A stretch of DNA of 64,000 nucleotides from Pseudarthrobacter polychromogenes (lineage in GTDB: Bacteria > Actinomycetota > Actinomycetes > Actinomycetales > Micrococcaceae), in the NCBI RefSeq assembly GCF_014644495.1, contig NZ_BMKU01000001.1, positions 496,001 to 560,000 of the forward strand, given 5' to 3'. Both the position numbers and the translations under genes were made by a program. Below are positions 42,484-51,132 of the stretch, piece after piece. Below the pieces are notes generated by a model. The model made no database searches and was not told where the DNA came from. It saw only the letters and a program-made list of their open reading frames with translations. Positions within the stretch are counted from its first letter, which is position 1, and each line of letters opens with the position of its first letter.

Positions 42484-45120
42484 GTGTCACATGAGAATCT
42501 GCAGCGCGATGAAGCCGCCCACCGTTCAGCCCTGATCAGCACCACCGGTTACGACGTCTCCCTGGACGTGCGGCAGGCGGCGGATCCGGAAGTGGCGGGC
42601 TATCCGACACGCAGCATCGTCACCTTCACGGCCTCGCAGCCGGGGGCATCAACATTCCTGGACTTCATCGGCGAGGTCCACAGTGTCTTCCTCAATGGGA
42701 GGGAACTGCGCGTGGAGGACGTGGCGGACGGCGCCAGGATCAGGCTGGACAACCTGCAGTCCGAAAACCAGGTGGCCGTCACCGGCACCGCCCTGTACAG
42801 CCGCTCCGGCGAAGGCATGCACCGCTTCGTCGATCCCGCCGACGGCCAGTGCTACCTCTACACGCAGTACGAACCCGCCGACGCCCGCCGGGTGTTCGCC
42901 AACTTCGAACAGCCCGACCTCAAGGCCTCCTTCACCTTCCACGTGACCGCACCGGCCGGCTGGCAGGTGGCCTCCAACGGCGGGGAGGCAGCCCGCACCC
43001 TCCTCGGCAGCGACCCCTCGGCCGCCCGGTGGGACTTCGCCGCCACGGAACGCATGTCCACCTACATCACCACGGTGCTGGCCGGGCCGTACTTCAAGGC
43101 GGAGGACCGCTGGCAGGCAACGCTCGACGACGGCACCTCTTTGGACGTGCCGCTCGCCCTGTACTGCCGGGCCTCGATGGCGGACTCCTTCGACACTAGC
43201 GAACTGTTCAGGCTGACCAGGAACGGCCTGGACTTCTTCAACCGGCTCTTCGACTACCCCTACCCCTGGGGCAAATACGACCAGGCCTTCGTTCCCGAAT
43301 ACAACCTTGGTGCCATGGAGAACCCCGGCCTGGTGACGTTCACCGAGAGCTACGTGTTCACCTCGCGCGCCACGGACGCCCAGTACCAGGGCCGTGCCAA
43401 TACCCTGATGCACGAGATGGCGCACATGTGGTTCGGGGACCTCGTGACCATGCAGTGGTGGGATGACCTGTGGCTTAAGGAATCCTTCGCCGACTACATG
43501 GGCACCCTGGGCGTGGACCGCGCCACGGACTGGGACACCGCGTGGGTGAACTTCGCCAACAAGCGCAAGGCCTGGGCGTACGTCCAGGACCAGCTGCCCA
43601 CCACCCACCCGATCGTGGCGGACATCCCGGACCTTGAGGCCGCCAAGCAGAACTTTGACGGCATCACCTACGCCAAGGGCGCCTCGGTGCTGAAGCAACT
43701 GGTGGCCTACGCCGGGTTCGAGGCCTTCATCAGCGGCTCCCGCGACTACTTCCGCAAGCACGCGTATGGCAACACAACGCTTGATGACCTACTGGCCGCT
43801 TTGAGTGCCTCCTCCGGGCGGGACCTGGCCGGCTGGGCGCAGCAGTGGCTGCAGACCTCGGGCATCTCCACGTTGTCACTGGAGATTGTGCCGGGTGCGG
43901 ACGACGGCGGCCTGCTGGGCCGGGTGGTGATCGTCCAGGACGCCTTGGACCCGGTCACGGGACGCGAGGAGCTGCGGCCGCACCGGCTGCGTGTGGGTTC
44001 CTACAATTTCGACGGCGGCGGGGCCCTGGTGCGCACCGACAGTTTCGAAACGGACGTGGCGGGGGTCCGGACGGAACTCCCCCAGCTCGCCGGCAAGCCC
44101 CGGCCCGCGCTCCTGCTGGTCAACGATGACGACCTCACCTACGCCAAGGTGCGGCTGGATCCGGCGTCTGAGGCAACAGTCCGTTCGTCCCTTGACCGGA
44201 TCGAGGACCCCATGGCCCGGGCGTTGTGCTGGACGGCGCTCTGGAACTCGGCCCGGGACGGGGAAAGCCCGGCGGCGCGGTACGTCGAAGCCGTGGCTGC
44301 GTTTGGTCCGGCCGAAACAGGAATCGGCGTCCTGCTGAACATCCTCGACAACGCAGGCACCGCCGTCGAACGCTACACGCCGGCCGGCGAACGTGGTGCC
44401 CTGCGCTCCACGTTCCTGGCAGCCGCAGCGGCGGAACTGGACAGGGCCGCACCCGGCTCCGACCAGCAGCTGGCCTGGGCACGTACCCTCGCCAGCGCCA
44501 GCCGGCACGATGATTCCATGCTGCCGCGGCTGCGCGGACTCCTTGACGGTACAGCACCCGTGGCGGGCCTGGCCGTGGATGCCGAGCTGCGCTGGCACCT
44601 CTGGCATGCCCTGGCAGCCAACGGCCAGGCGGCGGTGGCGGAACTGGACGCCGAACTCGCCCGTGACATCACGGCGTCCGGACGCGCCGGCCATGCCACA
44701 GCCCTCGCCGCCCGCCCGGACCCGGAGGCCAAGGCGGCAGCGTGGAAAGCGGCAGTGGACGGGAACGAGCTCTCCAACCAGCTGCTCAGCGCCACCATCA
44801 GCGGATTCATGACGGCGCCCGCGGATGTCCTGGAGCCGTACGTGGAACCCTATTTCGGGTGCCTGCGCAGCGTCTGGGAGGAACGCAGCATCGAGATCGC
44901 CAGCCGGATTGTCCGGGGCCTCTACCCGCTGGCCCAGGACCTGGCCGAGGGCACCGACCCTGCAGCGCACTCCGCCATCCGGCGCACGGACGAATGGCTG
45001 GCCGCCAACGCAGACGCGCCCCGCGCCCTGCAGCGCATCATTGTGGAGCAGCGCAGCCACCTGCTGCGGGCACTCACGGCGCAGGCCGCCGTCGTCAATT
45101 CACCATCGGCTGCTCCGTAA
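42484..45120 (+). CDS. pepN: Aminopeptidase N (M1 zinc metallopeptidase)
   Basis: This 878-residue cytosolic enzyme removes N-terminal residues from peptides. The exopeptidase motif GAMEN is at residues 276-280 and the zinc motif HEMAH at 310-314, with the third ligand Glu333 in LKESFADY. The N-terminal beta domain includes QPDLKASFTFH and the C-terminal helical domain is complete, so it is a full-length M1 protein of the actinobacterial ClpN/PepN size. The GTG start has TTAGAT ending 6 nt upstream, a weak leaderless signal. Its stop codon lies inside a perfect 21-bp inverted repeat. In cells with a proteasome it probably finishes degradation of released peptides. Confidence 0.95.
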   Translation: MSHENLQRDEAAHRSALISTTGYDVSLDVRQAADPEVAGYPTRSIVTFTASQPGASTFLDFIGEVHSVFLNGRELRVEDVADGARIRLDNLQSENQVAVTGTALYSRSGEGMHRFVDPADGQCYLYTQYEPADARRVFANFEQPDLKASFTFHVTAPAGWQVASNGGEAARTLLGSDPSAARWDFAATERMSTYITTVLAGPYFKAEDRWQATLDDGTSLDVPLALYCRASMADSFDTSELFRLTRNGLDFFNRLFDYPYPWGKYDQAFVPEYNLGAMENPGLVTFTESYVFTSRATDAQYQGRANTLMHEMAHMWFGDLVTMQWWDDLWLKESFADYMGTLGVDRATDWDTAWVNFANKRKAWAYVQDQLPTTHPIVADIPDLEAAKQNFDGITYAKGASVLKQLVAYAGFEAFISGSRDYFRKHAYGNTTLDDLLAALSASSGRDLAGWAQQWLQTSGISTLSLEIVPGADDGGLLGRVVIVQDALDPVTGREELRPHRLRVGSYNFDGGGALVRTDSFETDVAGVRTELPQLAGKPRPALLLVNDDDLTYAKVRLDPASEATVRSSLDRIEDPMARALCWTALWNSARDGESPAARYVEAVAAFGPAETGIGVLLNILDNAGTAVERYTPAGERGALRSTFLAAAAAELDRAAPGSDQQLAWARTLASASRHDDSMLPRLRGLLDGTAPVAGLAVDAELRWHLWHALAANGQAAVAELDAELARDITASGRAGHATALAARPDPEAKAAAWKAAVDGNELSNQLLSATISGFMTAPADVLEPYVEPYFGCLRSVWEERSIEIASRIVRGLYPLAQDLAEGTDPAAHSAIRRTDEWLAANADAPRALQRIIVEQRSHLLRALTAQAAVVNSPSAAP

Positions 45121-45158
45121 CTGTCGTTTTCGCCGGTGAAAACGACAGTTACGGAGCA
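45111..45158. terminator. Perfect 21-bp inverted repeat across the pepN stop
   Basis: Arms 45111-45131 and 45138-45158 are perfect inverted repeats with a 6-nt loop GCCGGT; the pepN TAA lies inside the left arm. It lies between pepN and the convergent lipoate-ligase gene and should stop transcription from both sides. There is no T tract. The core AACTGTCGTTTTC/GAAAACGACAGTT is AT-rich for this genome, so it may be a dispersed hairpin. Confidence 0.8.
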
Positions 45159-45168
45159 ATAGATGGGC

Positions 45169-46260
45169 TCAGGGGACGCGGTGGAGCCATTCGGCCGTGC
45201 CGAACTTGCTGCCGACGCGCTCCTTTGCGGTGGCCAGCTCGCCCTCCGTCAGCTGTGAGGGCGTAGCACCGTACCGGTCTGTGAAGACCTCCGTCATAGC
45301 GGCGATGATGGCGGTGCGTGCCAGTCCGGTCTGGCGCCGGAGCGGATCCACCCGCTTCTTGGCGCTCCGGGTCCCCTTATCCGAGAGCTTTTCCTTGCCG
45401 ATCCGCAGCACGTCGACCATCTTGTCGGCGTCGATGTCGTAGCTCATGGTCACGTGGTGCAGCATGCCGCCGTTGGCGAGCCGCTTCTGCGCGGCCCCGC
45501 CGATCTTGCCCTGGTCCGTTGCGATGTCGTTCAGGGGCACGTAGAAGGCGTTGATGCCCAGCTTTTCCAGTGCTGCCATGACCCACGCGTCCAGGAAGGG
45601 ATAGGAGTCCGCGAAACTGAGTCCGTCAACGAGGGTCTGCGGCAGGTACAGCGAGTACGTGATGCAGTTGCCGGCCTCCATGAACATCGCTCCCCCGCCG
45701 CTGATGCGCCGGACAACCTTGATCCCGTGCTTCGCCACGCCGCCGGGGTCAACCTCGTTGCGGTAGGACTGGAAGCTGCCAATCACCGTGGACGGTTCCT
45801 GCCAGTCCCAAAACCGGAGGGTGGGGTGGCGGCGGCCGGCGCCGACCTCCTCGGTGAGAACCTCGTCCAGGGCCACGTTCATTTCGGTGGGCAGGACAGT
45901 GGGTGCGATGAGGTTCCAGTGGTGGTCCGCCCAGGAGGTCGCCTTCGCCAGGGCACGGCGGACGGCGACGGCGACGGCGTCCGCGGAGAAGCCGAACAGG
46001 GCGGCGCCGGCCGGCAGCGAAGAGGAGACGACGGCGGCAAGCTCGGCCGCCGTCGTGGTGTCCGGCAGTCCCCTGAGCCCCCGGTTGATGTCCAGGAGGG
46101 CCTCGTCCGGTTCCAGGAAGAAATCGCCGCTGAGGCTGACGTTGGCGAGGCGGCCGTCAATAACATCCAGGTCCACCACCACAAGCTTGCCGCCGGGCAC
46201 TTTGTATTCACCGTGGCGGCGCGAGGCGGAGTGGCTTGCTGAAGAGGGTGTGGCGGTCAT
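45169..46260 (-). CDS. Lipoate--protein ligase with N-terminally placed accessory domain
   Basis: This 363-residue protein has two domains in reversed order relative to E. coli LplA. Residues 14-95 (HGEYKVPGGKLVVVDLDVID, SLSGDFFLEPDEALLDI) resemble the accessory C-terminal LplA domain or the separate archaeal LplB. Residues 105-363 form the catalytic biotin/lipoate ligase fold with RRISGGGAMFMEAGNCITYSL and the KIGGAAQKR motif. It should adenylate lipoate and load it on lipoyl domains. The ATG at 46260 has AGGATGG upstream. The frame continuing to 46491 is non-coding. It converges on pepN. Confidence 0.87.
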   Translation of the reverse strand: MTATPSSASHSASRRHGEYKVPGGKLVVVDLDVIDGRLANVSLSGDFFLEPDEALLDINRGLRGLPDTTTAAELAAVVSSSLPAGAALFGFSADAVAVAVRRALAKATSWADHHWNLIAPTVLPTEMNVALDEVLTEEVGAGRRHPTLRFWDWQEPSTVIGSFQSYRNEVDPGGVAKHGIKVVRRISGGGAMFMEAGNCITYSLYLPQTLVDGLSFADSYPFLDAWVMAALEKLGINAFYVPLNDIATDQGKIGGAAQKRLANGGMLHHVTMSYDIDADKMVDVLRIGKEKLSDKGTRSAKKRVDPLRRQTGLARTAIIAAMTEVFTDRYGATPSQLTEGELATAKERVGSKFGTAEWLHRVP

Positions 46261-46316
46261 GCCATCCATCCTGCCCCAGAATTGCCGGATGCCAGTAACA
46301 GGCGGCCGGGACGCAG

Positions 46317-46347
46317 AAAGCCCGCACCGTTTACCGGTGCGGGCTTT
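46317..46347 (-). terminator. Terminator of rpmE2
   Basis: A perfect 13-bp stem (46317-46329 with 46335-46347) encloses a 5-nt loop, 26 bp after the rpmE2 stop on the minus strand, with a short T run. Confidence 0.8.
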
Positions 46348-46372
46348 CCCAAAAGAACTTTGCGGAAGTGTG

Positions 46373-46630
46373 TTACTTCTTGCCGCCGAAGCCCTTGAAG
46401 CGAGCGTTGAAGCGCTCGACGCGGCCTGCGGAGTCCATGATGCGCTGCTTGCCCGTGTAGAACGGGTGCGACTCGGAGGAGATTTCGACATCGATGACCG
46501 GGTAGGTGTTGCCGTCTTCCCACTCGATGGTCTTCGAGGAGGAAACGGTGGACTTGGTCAGGAACTTCGTGCCGGAAGCCAGGTCGTTGAAAACAACAGC
46601 TTCGTACTTCGGGTGGATATCAGACTTCAT
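46373..46630 (-). CDS. rpmE2: 50S ribosomal protein L31 type B
   Basis: This 85-residue protein has [20 protein letters not shown], then [40 protein letters not shown] and FNARFKGF, all typical of the type B L31. It lacks the four-Cys zinc site of type A, so it is the zinc-independent form that replaces it under zinc limitation. In many bacteria Zur represses it. No clear Zur box is visible upstream, where AAAGGTCC serves as ribosome site. It is monocistronic and has its own terminator. Confidence 0.96.
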   Translation of the reverse strand: MKSDIHPKYEAVVFNDLASGTKFLTKSTVSSSKTIEWEDGNTYPVIDVEISSESHPFYTGKQRIMDSAGRVERFNARFKGFGGKK

Positions 46631-46781
46631 AATTGGACCTTTGTTCGCACAACTGGATTTTGCCAGCTGCCAGGTATGAATGGGATGGCGCCAGCATCGC
46701 CCGGGGGCGCACTACAGCCAGCTATCAATAATAGCGGAGAACGCGGGTGCCCGCGAACCAATGTCCTGACTGACGATACCC

Positions 46782-47591
46782 CTAATCCCGGGGGCGCAAC
46801 TCCCAGAAGGCAACAGCTGACGCGGCCGCGACATTCAGGGAATCCACGCCGTTTCGCATGGGAATTTTCACGGCGATATCGACGGCGGCGAGTGTCCCGG
46901 CGCTCATGCCGGCGCCCTCGGTGCCAAGCACCAGGGCAAGCTTCGCCGGATTCCGGGCGGCGACTGCGTCCACATCCTGCGCGTCGTCGGTGAGCTCCAG
47001 CGCCGCAACGGTGAAGCCGTTTTCTTTCAGCACGTGAAGGTCCTCCGGCCAGCTGGCGAGCCGGGCCCACGGCACCTGGAACACCGTGCCCATGCTCACG
47101 CGGACGCTCCGCCGGTAGAGGGGGTCCCCGCAGCGGGGCGACACGAGGACGGCATCGATGTCCAGCGCGGCGGCCGACCGGAAGATGGCGCCCACGTTGG
47201 TGTGGTCCACGATGTCCTCCAGGACAGCCACCCTGCGTGCCCCGGCCAGCAGTTCCGGCAGCGGGACGGGCGCCGGGCGCTGCATGGCAGCCATGGCTCC
47301 GCGGTGGAGGTGGAAGCCGGTGATGTCCTCCAGCAGGGCCGCGCTGCCGATGAAGGCCGGGACCTGCGGATAGGCATCCAGGACGTCCCGGAGGTCCTCG
47401 AGCCACTTCTCCGCCAGGAAGAACGAGCGCGGCTGGTGTCCTGCTGCCAGGGCACGCCGCAGCACCCGGGATGACTCAGCGATATACATGCCCTCGGCGG
47501 GTTCGCGCAGCTTGCGCAGGTGCACGTCCGTGAGCTGCGTGTAGTCGGAGACCCGGGGGTCCGCTGCGGATTCAAGAAAGTGGATTGTCAC
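46782..47591 (-). CDS. TrmH/SpoU family RNA 2'-O-methyltransferase
   Basis: This 269-residue enzyme has the SPOUT knot motifs VAVLEDIVDHTNVGAIFRSA (motif 1), LVLGTEGAGMS (motif 2) and VKIPMRNGVDSLNVAAASAV (motif 3). An N-terminal substrate-binding lobe (1-115) is like those of RlmB-type rRNA methyltransferases. It may modify 23S rRNA or tRNA at a ribose; the target is unknown. The start is a GTG; AATAAT ends 6 nt upstream, consistent with a leaderless mRNA. The TSUP permease gene lies 8 bp upstream on the same strand, so cotranscription is also possible. Confidence 0.88.
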   Translation of the reverse strand: MTIHFLESAADPRVSDYTQLTDVHLRKLREPAEGMYIAESSRVLRRALAAGHQPRSFFLAEKWLEDLRDVLDAYPQVPAFIGSAALLEDITGFHLHRGAMAAMQRPAPVPLPELLAGARRVAVLEDIVDHTNVGAIFRSAAALDIDAVLVSPRCGDPLYRRSVRVSMGTVFQVPWARLASWPEDLHVLKENGFTVAALELTDDAQDVDAVAARNPAKLALVLGTEGAGMSAGTLAAVDIAVKIPMRNGVDSLNVAAASAVAFWELRPRD

Positions 47592-47598
47592 CGGTTGA

Positions 47599-48384
47599 TT
47601 ATTTCAGCAGATTAGCAATCATGAATCCCAGCGCCACCAGGCCCAGGACAAGGATCACTGCGCGCAGCACCGTGGGTGAGAGCCGGCGGCCCACCTTGGC
47701 GCCGAGAAGTCCGCCGATGCTCGAGCTGACGGCGATCAGCAGGACCACAAGCCAGTTGATCCGGTCGAAGGCGAAGAGCACATAGGACACGGCGGCCACA
47801 AGGTTCACTCCCAGTACCAGGATGTTCTTCATGGCGTTGGCGTTCTGGATGGTGCCGGTGAGGAAGATACCCAGGATGCCCACCAGCAGGATCCCCTGGG
47901 CGGCCACGAAGTAGCCACCGTATACCCCGGCCAGGTACACCAGGACCACCAGCAGCACGCCGTGCCGCTTGTCGCGCACAGCGTGTTCCGGGTTCTCCTC
48001 ACGGGACCGGACCCAGGCCTGCAGCCGCGGCTGGAACACCACCATCAGGAGGGCCAGGACAATCAGGACGGGGGCGACGTAGTGGAACACCTCCTCCGGC
48101 AGGTGCAGGAGGAGCCACGCACCGGAGATGCCGCCAAGGAGGGATGCCGGCAGCAGCCGCATCAGCTGGCGGCCGCGGCCCTTCAGTTCACGCCGGTAGC
48201 CGAACGCCCCGGCGGCCGTGCCGAAGACCAGGCCCATGGCGTTGCTCATGGAGGCCACCACCGGGGCGACCCCCAGGGCGATAAGGACGGGGAACGTCAC
48301 CAGGGTGCCGGAGCCCACCACGGCGTTGATGGTGCCGGCCCAGAGGCCGGCGATGGCCACAAAGATGCTGCTGAGAAGATCCAA
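47599..48384 (-). CDS. TSUP (TauE/SafE) family permease
   Basis: This 261-residue membrane protein has about eight hydrophobic segments. TSUP hallmarks are GLWAGTINAVVGSGTLVTFP at the N-terminus and YGGYFVAAQGILLVG in the second half. Such proteins export sulfite, sulfoacetate or other sulfur anions, and the substrate is not set here. The start is a TTG with no good ribosome site; it lies 17 bp after the stop of the ABC ATPase, so translation could be coupled. An in-frame ATG at a later Met would delete the first helix and was not used. Confidence 0.84.
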   Translation of the reverse strand: MDLLSSIFVAIAGLWAGTINAVVGSGTLVTFPVLIALGVAPVVASMSNAMGLVFGTAAGAFGYRRELKGRGRQLMRLLPASLLGGISGAWLLLHLPEEVFHYVAPVLIVLALLMVVFQPRLQAWVRSREENPEHAVRDKRHGVLLVVLVYLAGVYGGYFVAAQGILLVGILGIFLTGTIQNANAMKNILVLGVNLVAAVSYVLFAFDRINWLVVLLIAVSSSIGGLLGAKVGRRLSPTVLRAVILVLGLVALGFMIANLLK

Positions 48385-48401
48385 GGTGCTGCGCTGCCGC
48401 C

Positions 48402-49187
48402 TTAGCGGCGGGCTACGGCGGTGTACCGGCCGGCGTTGACGCTCATGTCCAGGTCAAGCCCGAACGTCTTGCTGAGGTTCTCCGCCGTCAGGACGTCCGT
48501 GATGGGGCCGGCGGCGACCACTCCGCCGTCGCGCAGCAGCATGGCGTGGGTGAAGCCCGGCGGAACTTCCTCAAGGTGGTGGGTGACAAGGACCATGGCC
48601 GGGGCGTCCTCATCCTGTGCCAGTTCTCCCAGCTTGTGGACGAGTTCCTCGCGGCCGCCGAGGTCCAGGCCGGCGGCCGGTTCGTCGAGGAGCAACAGCT
48701 CGGGATCGGTCATCAGGGCTCGGGCGATCTGGACACGCTTGCGCTCACCCTCGGAAAGAGTGGCAAACGTCCTGTTGAGGAGCGGGCCCATTCCCCAGTC
48801 GTTGAGCAGGCGGAAAGCCCGCCGCTCGTCGTCGCGCTCGTACCCCTCACGCCAGCGGCCGGTGACTCCGTAGGCGGCGGTGACCACCACGTTGAGGACG
48901 TTTTCCTGTTCCGGGATCTGGGTGGCCAGCGCGGCGGAGGACAGGCCGATGCGCGGGCGGAGCTCGAAGACGTCGGTGCGGCCCAGGGTTTCGTCGAGGA
49001 TGCCCGCTTTCCCGCTGCTGGGGTGCAGGCGAGCGGCCGCGATCTGCAGGAGGGTGGTCTTGCCGGCACCGTTGGGCCCCAGGATTACCCAGCGCTCGCC
49101 TTCGTTGACTTCCCAGTCGATCTTGTCCAGCAGGGTTTTCTTACCTCGGACAACGCTGACGGAAGCCAATTCCAGAACATCACTCAT
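48402..49187 (-). CDS. ABC transporter ATP-binding protein
   Basis: This 261-residue nucleotide-binding protein has Walker A GPNGAGKT (37-44), Q-loop SSAALATQIP, signature TLSEGERKR and Walker B LLLLDEPAAGLDLGG. It lacks a permease partner nearby, and its relatives (YlmA-like and ModF-like) often act without one. The ATG at 49187 was chosen; an upstream frame to 49235 has a TTG and no conservation. It starts with a short leader of unclear type. Transport cargo is unknown, and a non-transport role is possible. Confidence 0.82.
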   Translation of the reverse strand: MSDVLELASVSVVRGKKTLLDKIDWEVNEGERWVILGPNGAGKTTLLQIAAARLHPSSGKAGILDETLGRTDVFELRPRIGLSSAALATQIPEQENVLNVVVTAAYGVTGRWREGYERDDERRAFRLLNDWGMGPLLNRTFATLSEGERKRVQIARALMTDPELLLLDEPAAGLDLGGREELVHKLGELAQDEDAPAMVLVTHHLEEVPPGFTHAMLLRDGGVVAAGPITDVLTAENLSKTFGLDLDMSVNAGRYTAVARR

Positions 49188-49278
49188 AGGAGTAGACACT
49201 AGGACAAAAAAGAGGCCGACTGATAACCGGGGCAAGGTAACAGCGAAACCCTGGTTGGGCAGCTTCGCCGGGCGCCCG

Positions 49279-50049
49279 TCAGGCCGGCTGGGTGAGGATC
49301 ACGGGTCCGGATTCGGTGACAGCGATGGTGTGTTCGGAGTGGGCGGTCCGGCGACCGTTGGAACTGCAGAGGGTCCAGCCGTCAGGAGCCGTGACAAGTT
49401 TGCTGGTGCCGTCCATGACCCAGGGTTCGATCGCCAGGAGCAGGCCGGGCCGCAGCTCGTACCCGCGGCCTGGCTTGCCGGTGTTCGGAATGTGGGGGTC
49501 CTGGTGCATGGTGCTCCCAACGCCGTGTCCGCCGAACTGGGTGTTGACCTTGAAATGCGCGGCTTCGAGCACCGAGCCGATGGCGTGGGAGATATCCCCG
49601 ATGCGCGCTCCGGGCTGTGCCGCACCGATGCCCGCCTTCAGTGCCCTCTCGGTGGTTTCGATCATGCGGGTGTCCTCGGGCGTAGCGGAATCCCCCACGA
49701 CGAAGCTGATGGCGGAGTCCGTCACCCACCCATTGACGCTGGCTGCGAAGTCCAGGGTCAGCAGGTCCCCGTCCTTGAGGACGTAGTCATGAGGGAGCCC
49801 GTGCAGCACGGCATCGTTGACGGACGTGCAGATGACCTTTCCGAAAGGCCCGCGGCCGAACGAGGGAGCGTAATCCACATAGCAGGAGCGGGCTCCCGCT
49901 GCCCGGATCATGGCAGCGGCCCAGTCGTTGATCTCCAGGAGATTCGTTCCAGGTCCGGTTCGCTCCCTCAGTGCCTGCAGGGTGCCGGCCACGAACTGGC
50001 CTGAGGGGCGCGCCTGGTCAATCTCCCGCGGCGTGAGCAGTTCAATCAA
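49279..50049 (-). CDS. map: Methionine aminopeptidase, type I
   Basis: This 256-residue dimetal enzyme removes the initiator Met. The five ligands are in LTLDFAASVNGWVTDSAISF (two Asp), GHGVGSTMHQDP (His), AIEPWVMD (Glu) and AHSEHTIAV (Glu). It lacks an N-terminal SH3-ligand or zinc-finger extension. The start is a TTG with a strong GGAGGAAC site 3 nt away. It diverges from serB with a 101-bp gap that includes an AT-rich TAATAT at 50071, a likely -10 for this gene. As a second map gene is common in actinobacteria, it may not be the only one. Confidence 0.93.
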   Translation of the reverse strand: MIELLTPREIDQARPSGQFVAGTLQALRERTGPGTNLLEINDWAAAMIRAAGARSCYVDYAPSFGRGPFGKVICTSVNDAVLHGLPHDYVLKDGDLLTLDFAASVNGWVTDSAISFVVGDSATPEDTRMIETTERALKAGIGAAQPGARIGDISHAIGSVLEAAHFKVNTQFGGHGVGSTMHQDPHIPNTGKPGRGYELRPGLLLAIEPWVMDGTSKLVTAPDGWTLCSSNGRRTAHSEHTIAVTESGPVILTQPA

Positions 50050-50137
50050 TGGTTCCTCCAGGTATGAGCGTAATATTATCCGCTTGCCACCTTCCAGCAG
50101 CCGTGAAATGAATTCAAGGGACCCCTCACCCGCTGGC

Positions 50138-50143
50138 TAAGAT
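50138..50143 (+). promoter_or_regulatory. -10-like hexamer TAAGAT of serB
   Basis: TAAGAT ends 7 nt before the ATG at 50151. It overlaps an in-frame ATG at 50142, so a transcript from this promoter could only use 50151. It decides the start in favour of the shorter protein. Confidence 0.6.
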
Positions 50144-50150
50144 GGCAGGC

Positions 50151-51044
50151 ATGACTTCGAACGTGACTGCGGTCAGCTATGGCCTGAATGTGTCTCCAAC
50201 CGGGCTGGAGCAGCTCCGTTCCATCCTCACCGCACAGGGCGCCGCCGTGCTGTCTGAGGCCTCCTCCGGCGACGGCCGGTACCAGGTCCACGCAGCCGAA
50301 CTCCAGCTTCCGGACGCCACCGCCGCCGGGCTCGCCGCACTGCGCCACGCCGTTGCCGAAACCCCCGTTGCCGGATTCGACACGGCGCTTGTCCCGGCCG
50401 GCCTCAGGTCGGCAGAACGCAAGCTGCTGATCATGGACGTGGACTCCACCCTGATCCAGCAGGAGGTCATCGAGCTTCTGGCTGCCTACGCCGGGAAGCG
50501 GGAAGAAGTGGCGGCCGTTACCGAGGCCGCCATGCGTGGCGAGCTGGATTTCACCCAAAGCCTCCACGCACGCGTGGCGGTGCTCGCAGGGCTGCCTGCC
50601 GCCGTCGTTGATTCAGTCCGCAACGAAGTGAAGCTGAGCCTGGGCGCCGCCGACCTCGTGGCCGCCTTCAAGGCGGCAGGGCACGTGGTAGCGGTGGTGT
50701 CCGGCGGGTTCAACCAGATCCTGGAGCCGATCGCCGCCGAACTGGGCCTTGACTACTGGCAGGCAAATGAACTGGAGATCGTCGACGGCGAGCTGACCGG
50801 CAGGGTGCTGGGCGCTGTGGTGGACAGGGCAGCCAAGGAAAAGTACCTGCGTGAGTGGGCAGCCGCCGAGGGCATCGCCCTTGAGCACACGGTGGCAGTG
50901 GGCGACGGAGCCAACGACCTGGACATGCTCGGGGCGGCCGGCATCGGCGTGGCGTTCAACGCCAAACCCGCCGTGCGGGCCGTGGCAGACGCCGCCGTCA
51001 ACATGCCGTACCTCGACGCAGTCCGGCATGTGGCTGGCGTCTGA
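50151..51044 (+). CDS. serB: Phosphoserine phosphatase SerB
   Basis: This 297-residue HAD phosphatase makes serine from phosphoserine. Motif I is DVDSTLIQ (residues 96-103), motif II VSGGFNQI, and motif III/IV GDGANDLDMLGAAGIGVAFNAKPAVR. The N-terminal 90 residues resemble the small regulatory (ACT-like) domain of actinobacterial SerB enzymes. The ATG at 50151 was chosen since TAAGAT ends 7 nt before it; an ATG at 50142 would add three residues. It is transcribed alone and ends at a perfect 22-bp hairpin. Confidence 0.94.
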   Translation: MTSNVTAVSYGLNVSPTGLEQLRSILTAQGAAVLSEASSGDGRYQVHAAELQLPDATAAGLAALRHAVAETPVAGFDTALVPAGLRSAERKLLIMDVDSTLIQQEVIELLAAYAGKREEVAAVTEAAMRGELDFTQSLHARVAVLAGLPAAVVDSVRNEVKLSLGAADLVAAFKAAGHVVAVVSGGFNQILEPIAAELGLDYWQANELEIVDGELTGRVLGAVVDRAAKEKYLREWAAAEGIALEHTVAVGDGANDLDMLGAAGIGVAFNAKPAVRAVADAAVNMPYLDAVRHVAGV

Positions 51045-51062
51045 CGGCGGTTCCTAAAGGCC

Positions 51063-51113
51063 CTTAACAGCGGGAAGGCACGTCGCGTGAGGACGTGCCT
51101 TCCCGCTGTTAAG
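51063..51113. terminator. Bidirectional terminator between serB and the SDR gene
   Basis: A perfect 22-bp inverted repeat (51063-51084 with 51092-51113) has a 7-nt loop. It lies between two convergent stops and ends without a T tract. Confidence 0.85.
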
Positions 51114-51132
51114 CGTGGGCCTAGCTCGTGGC

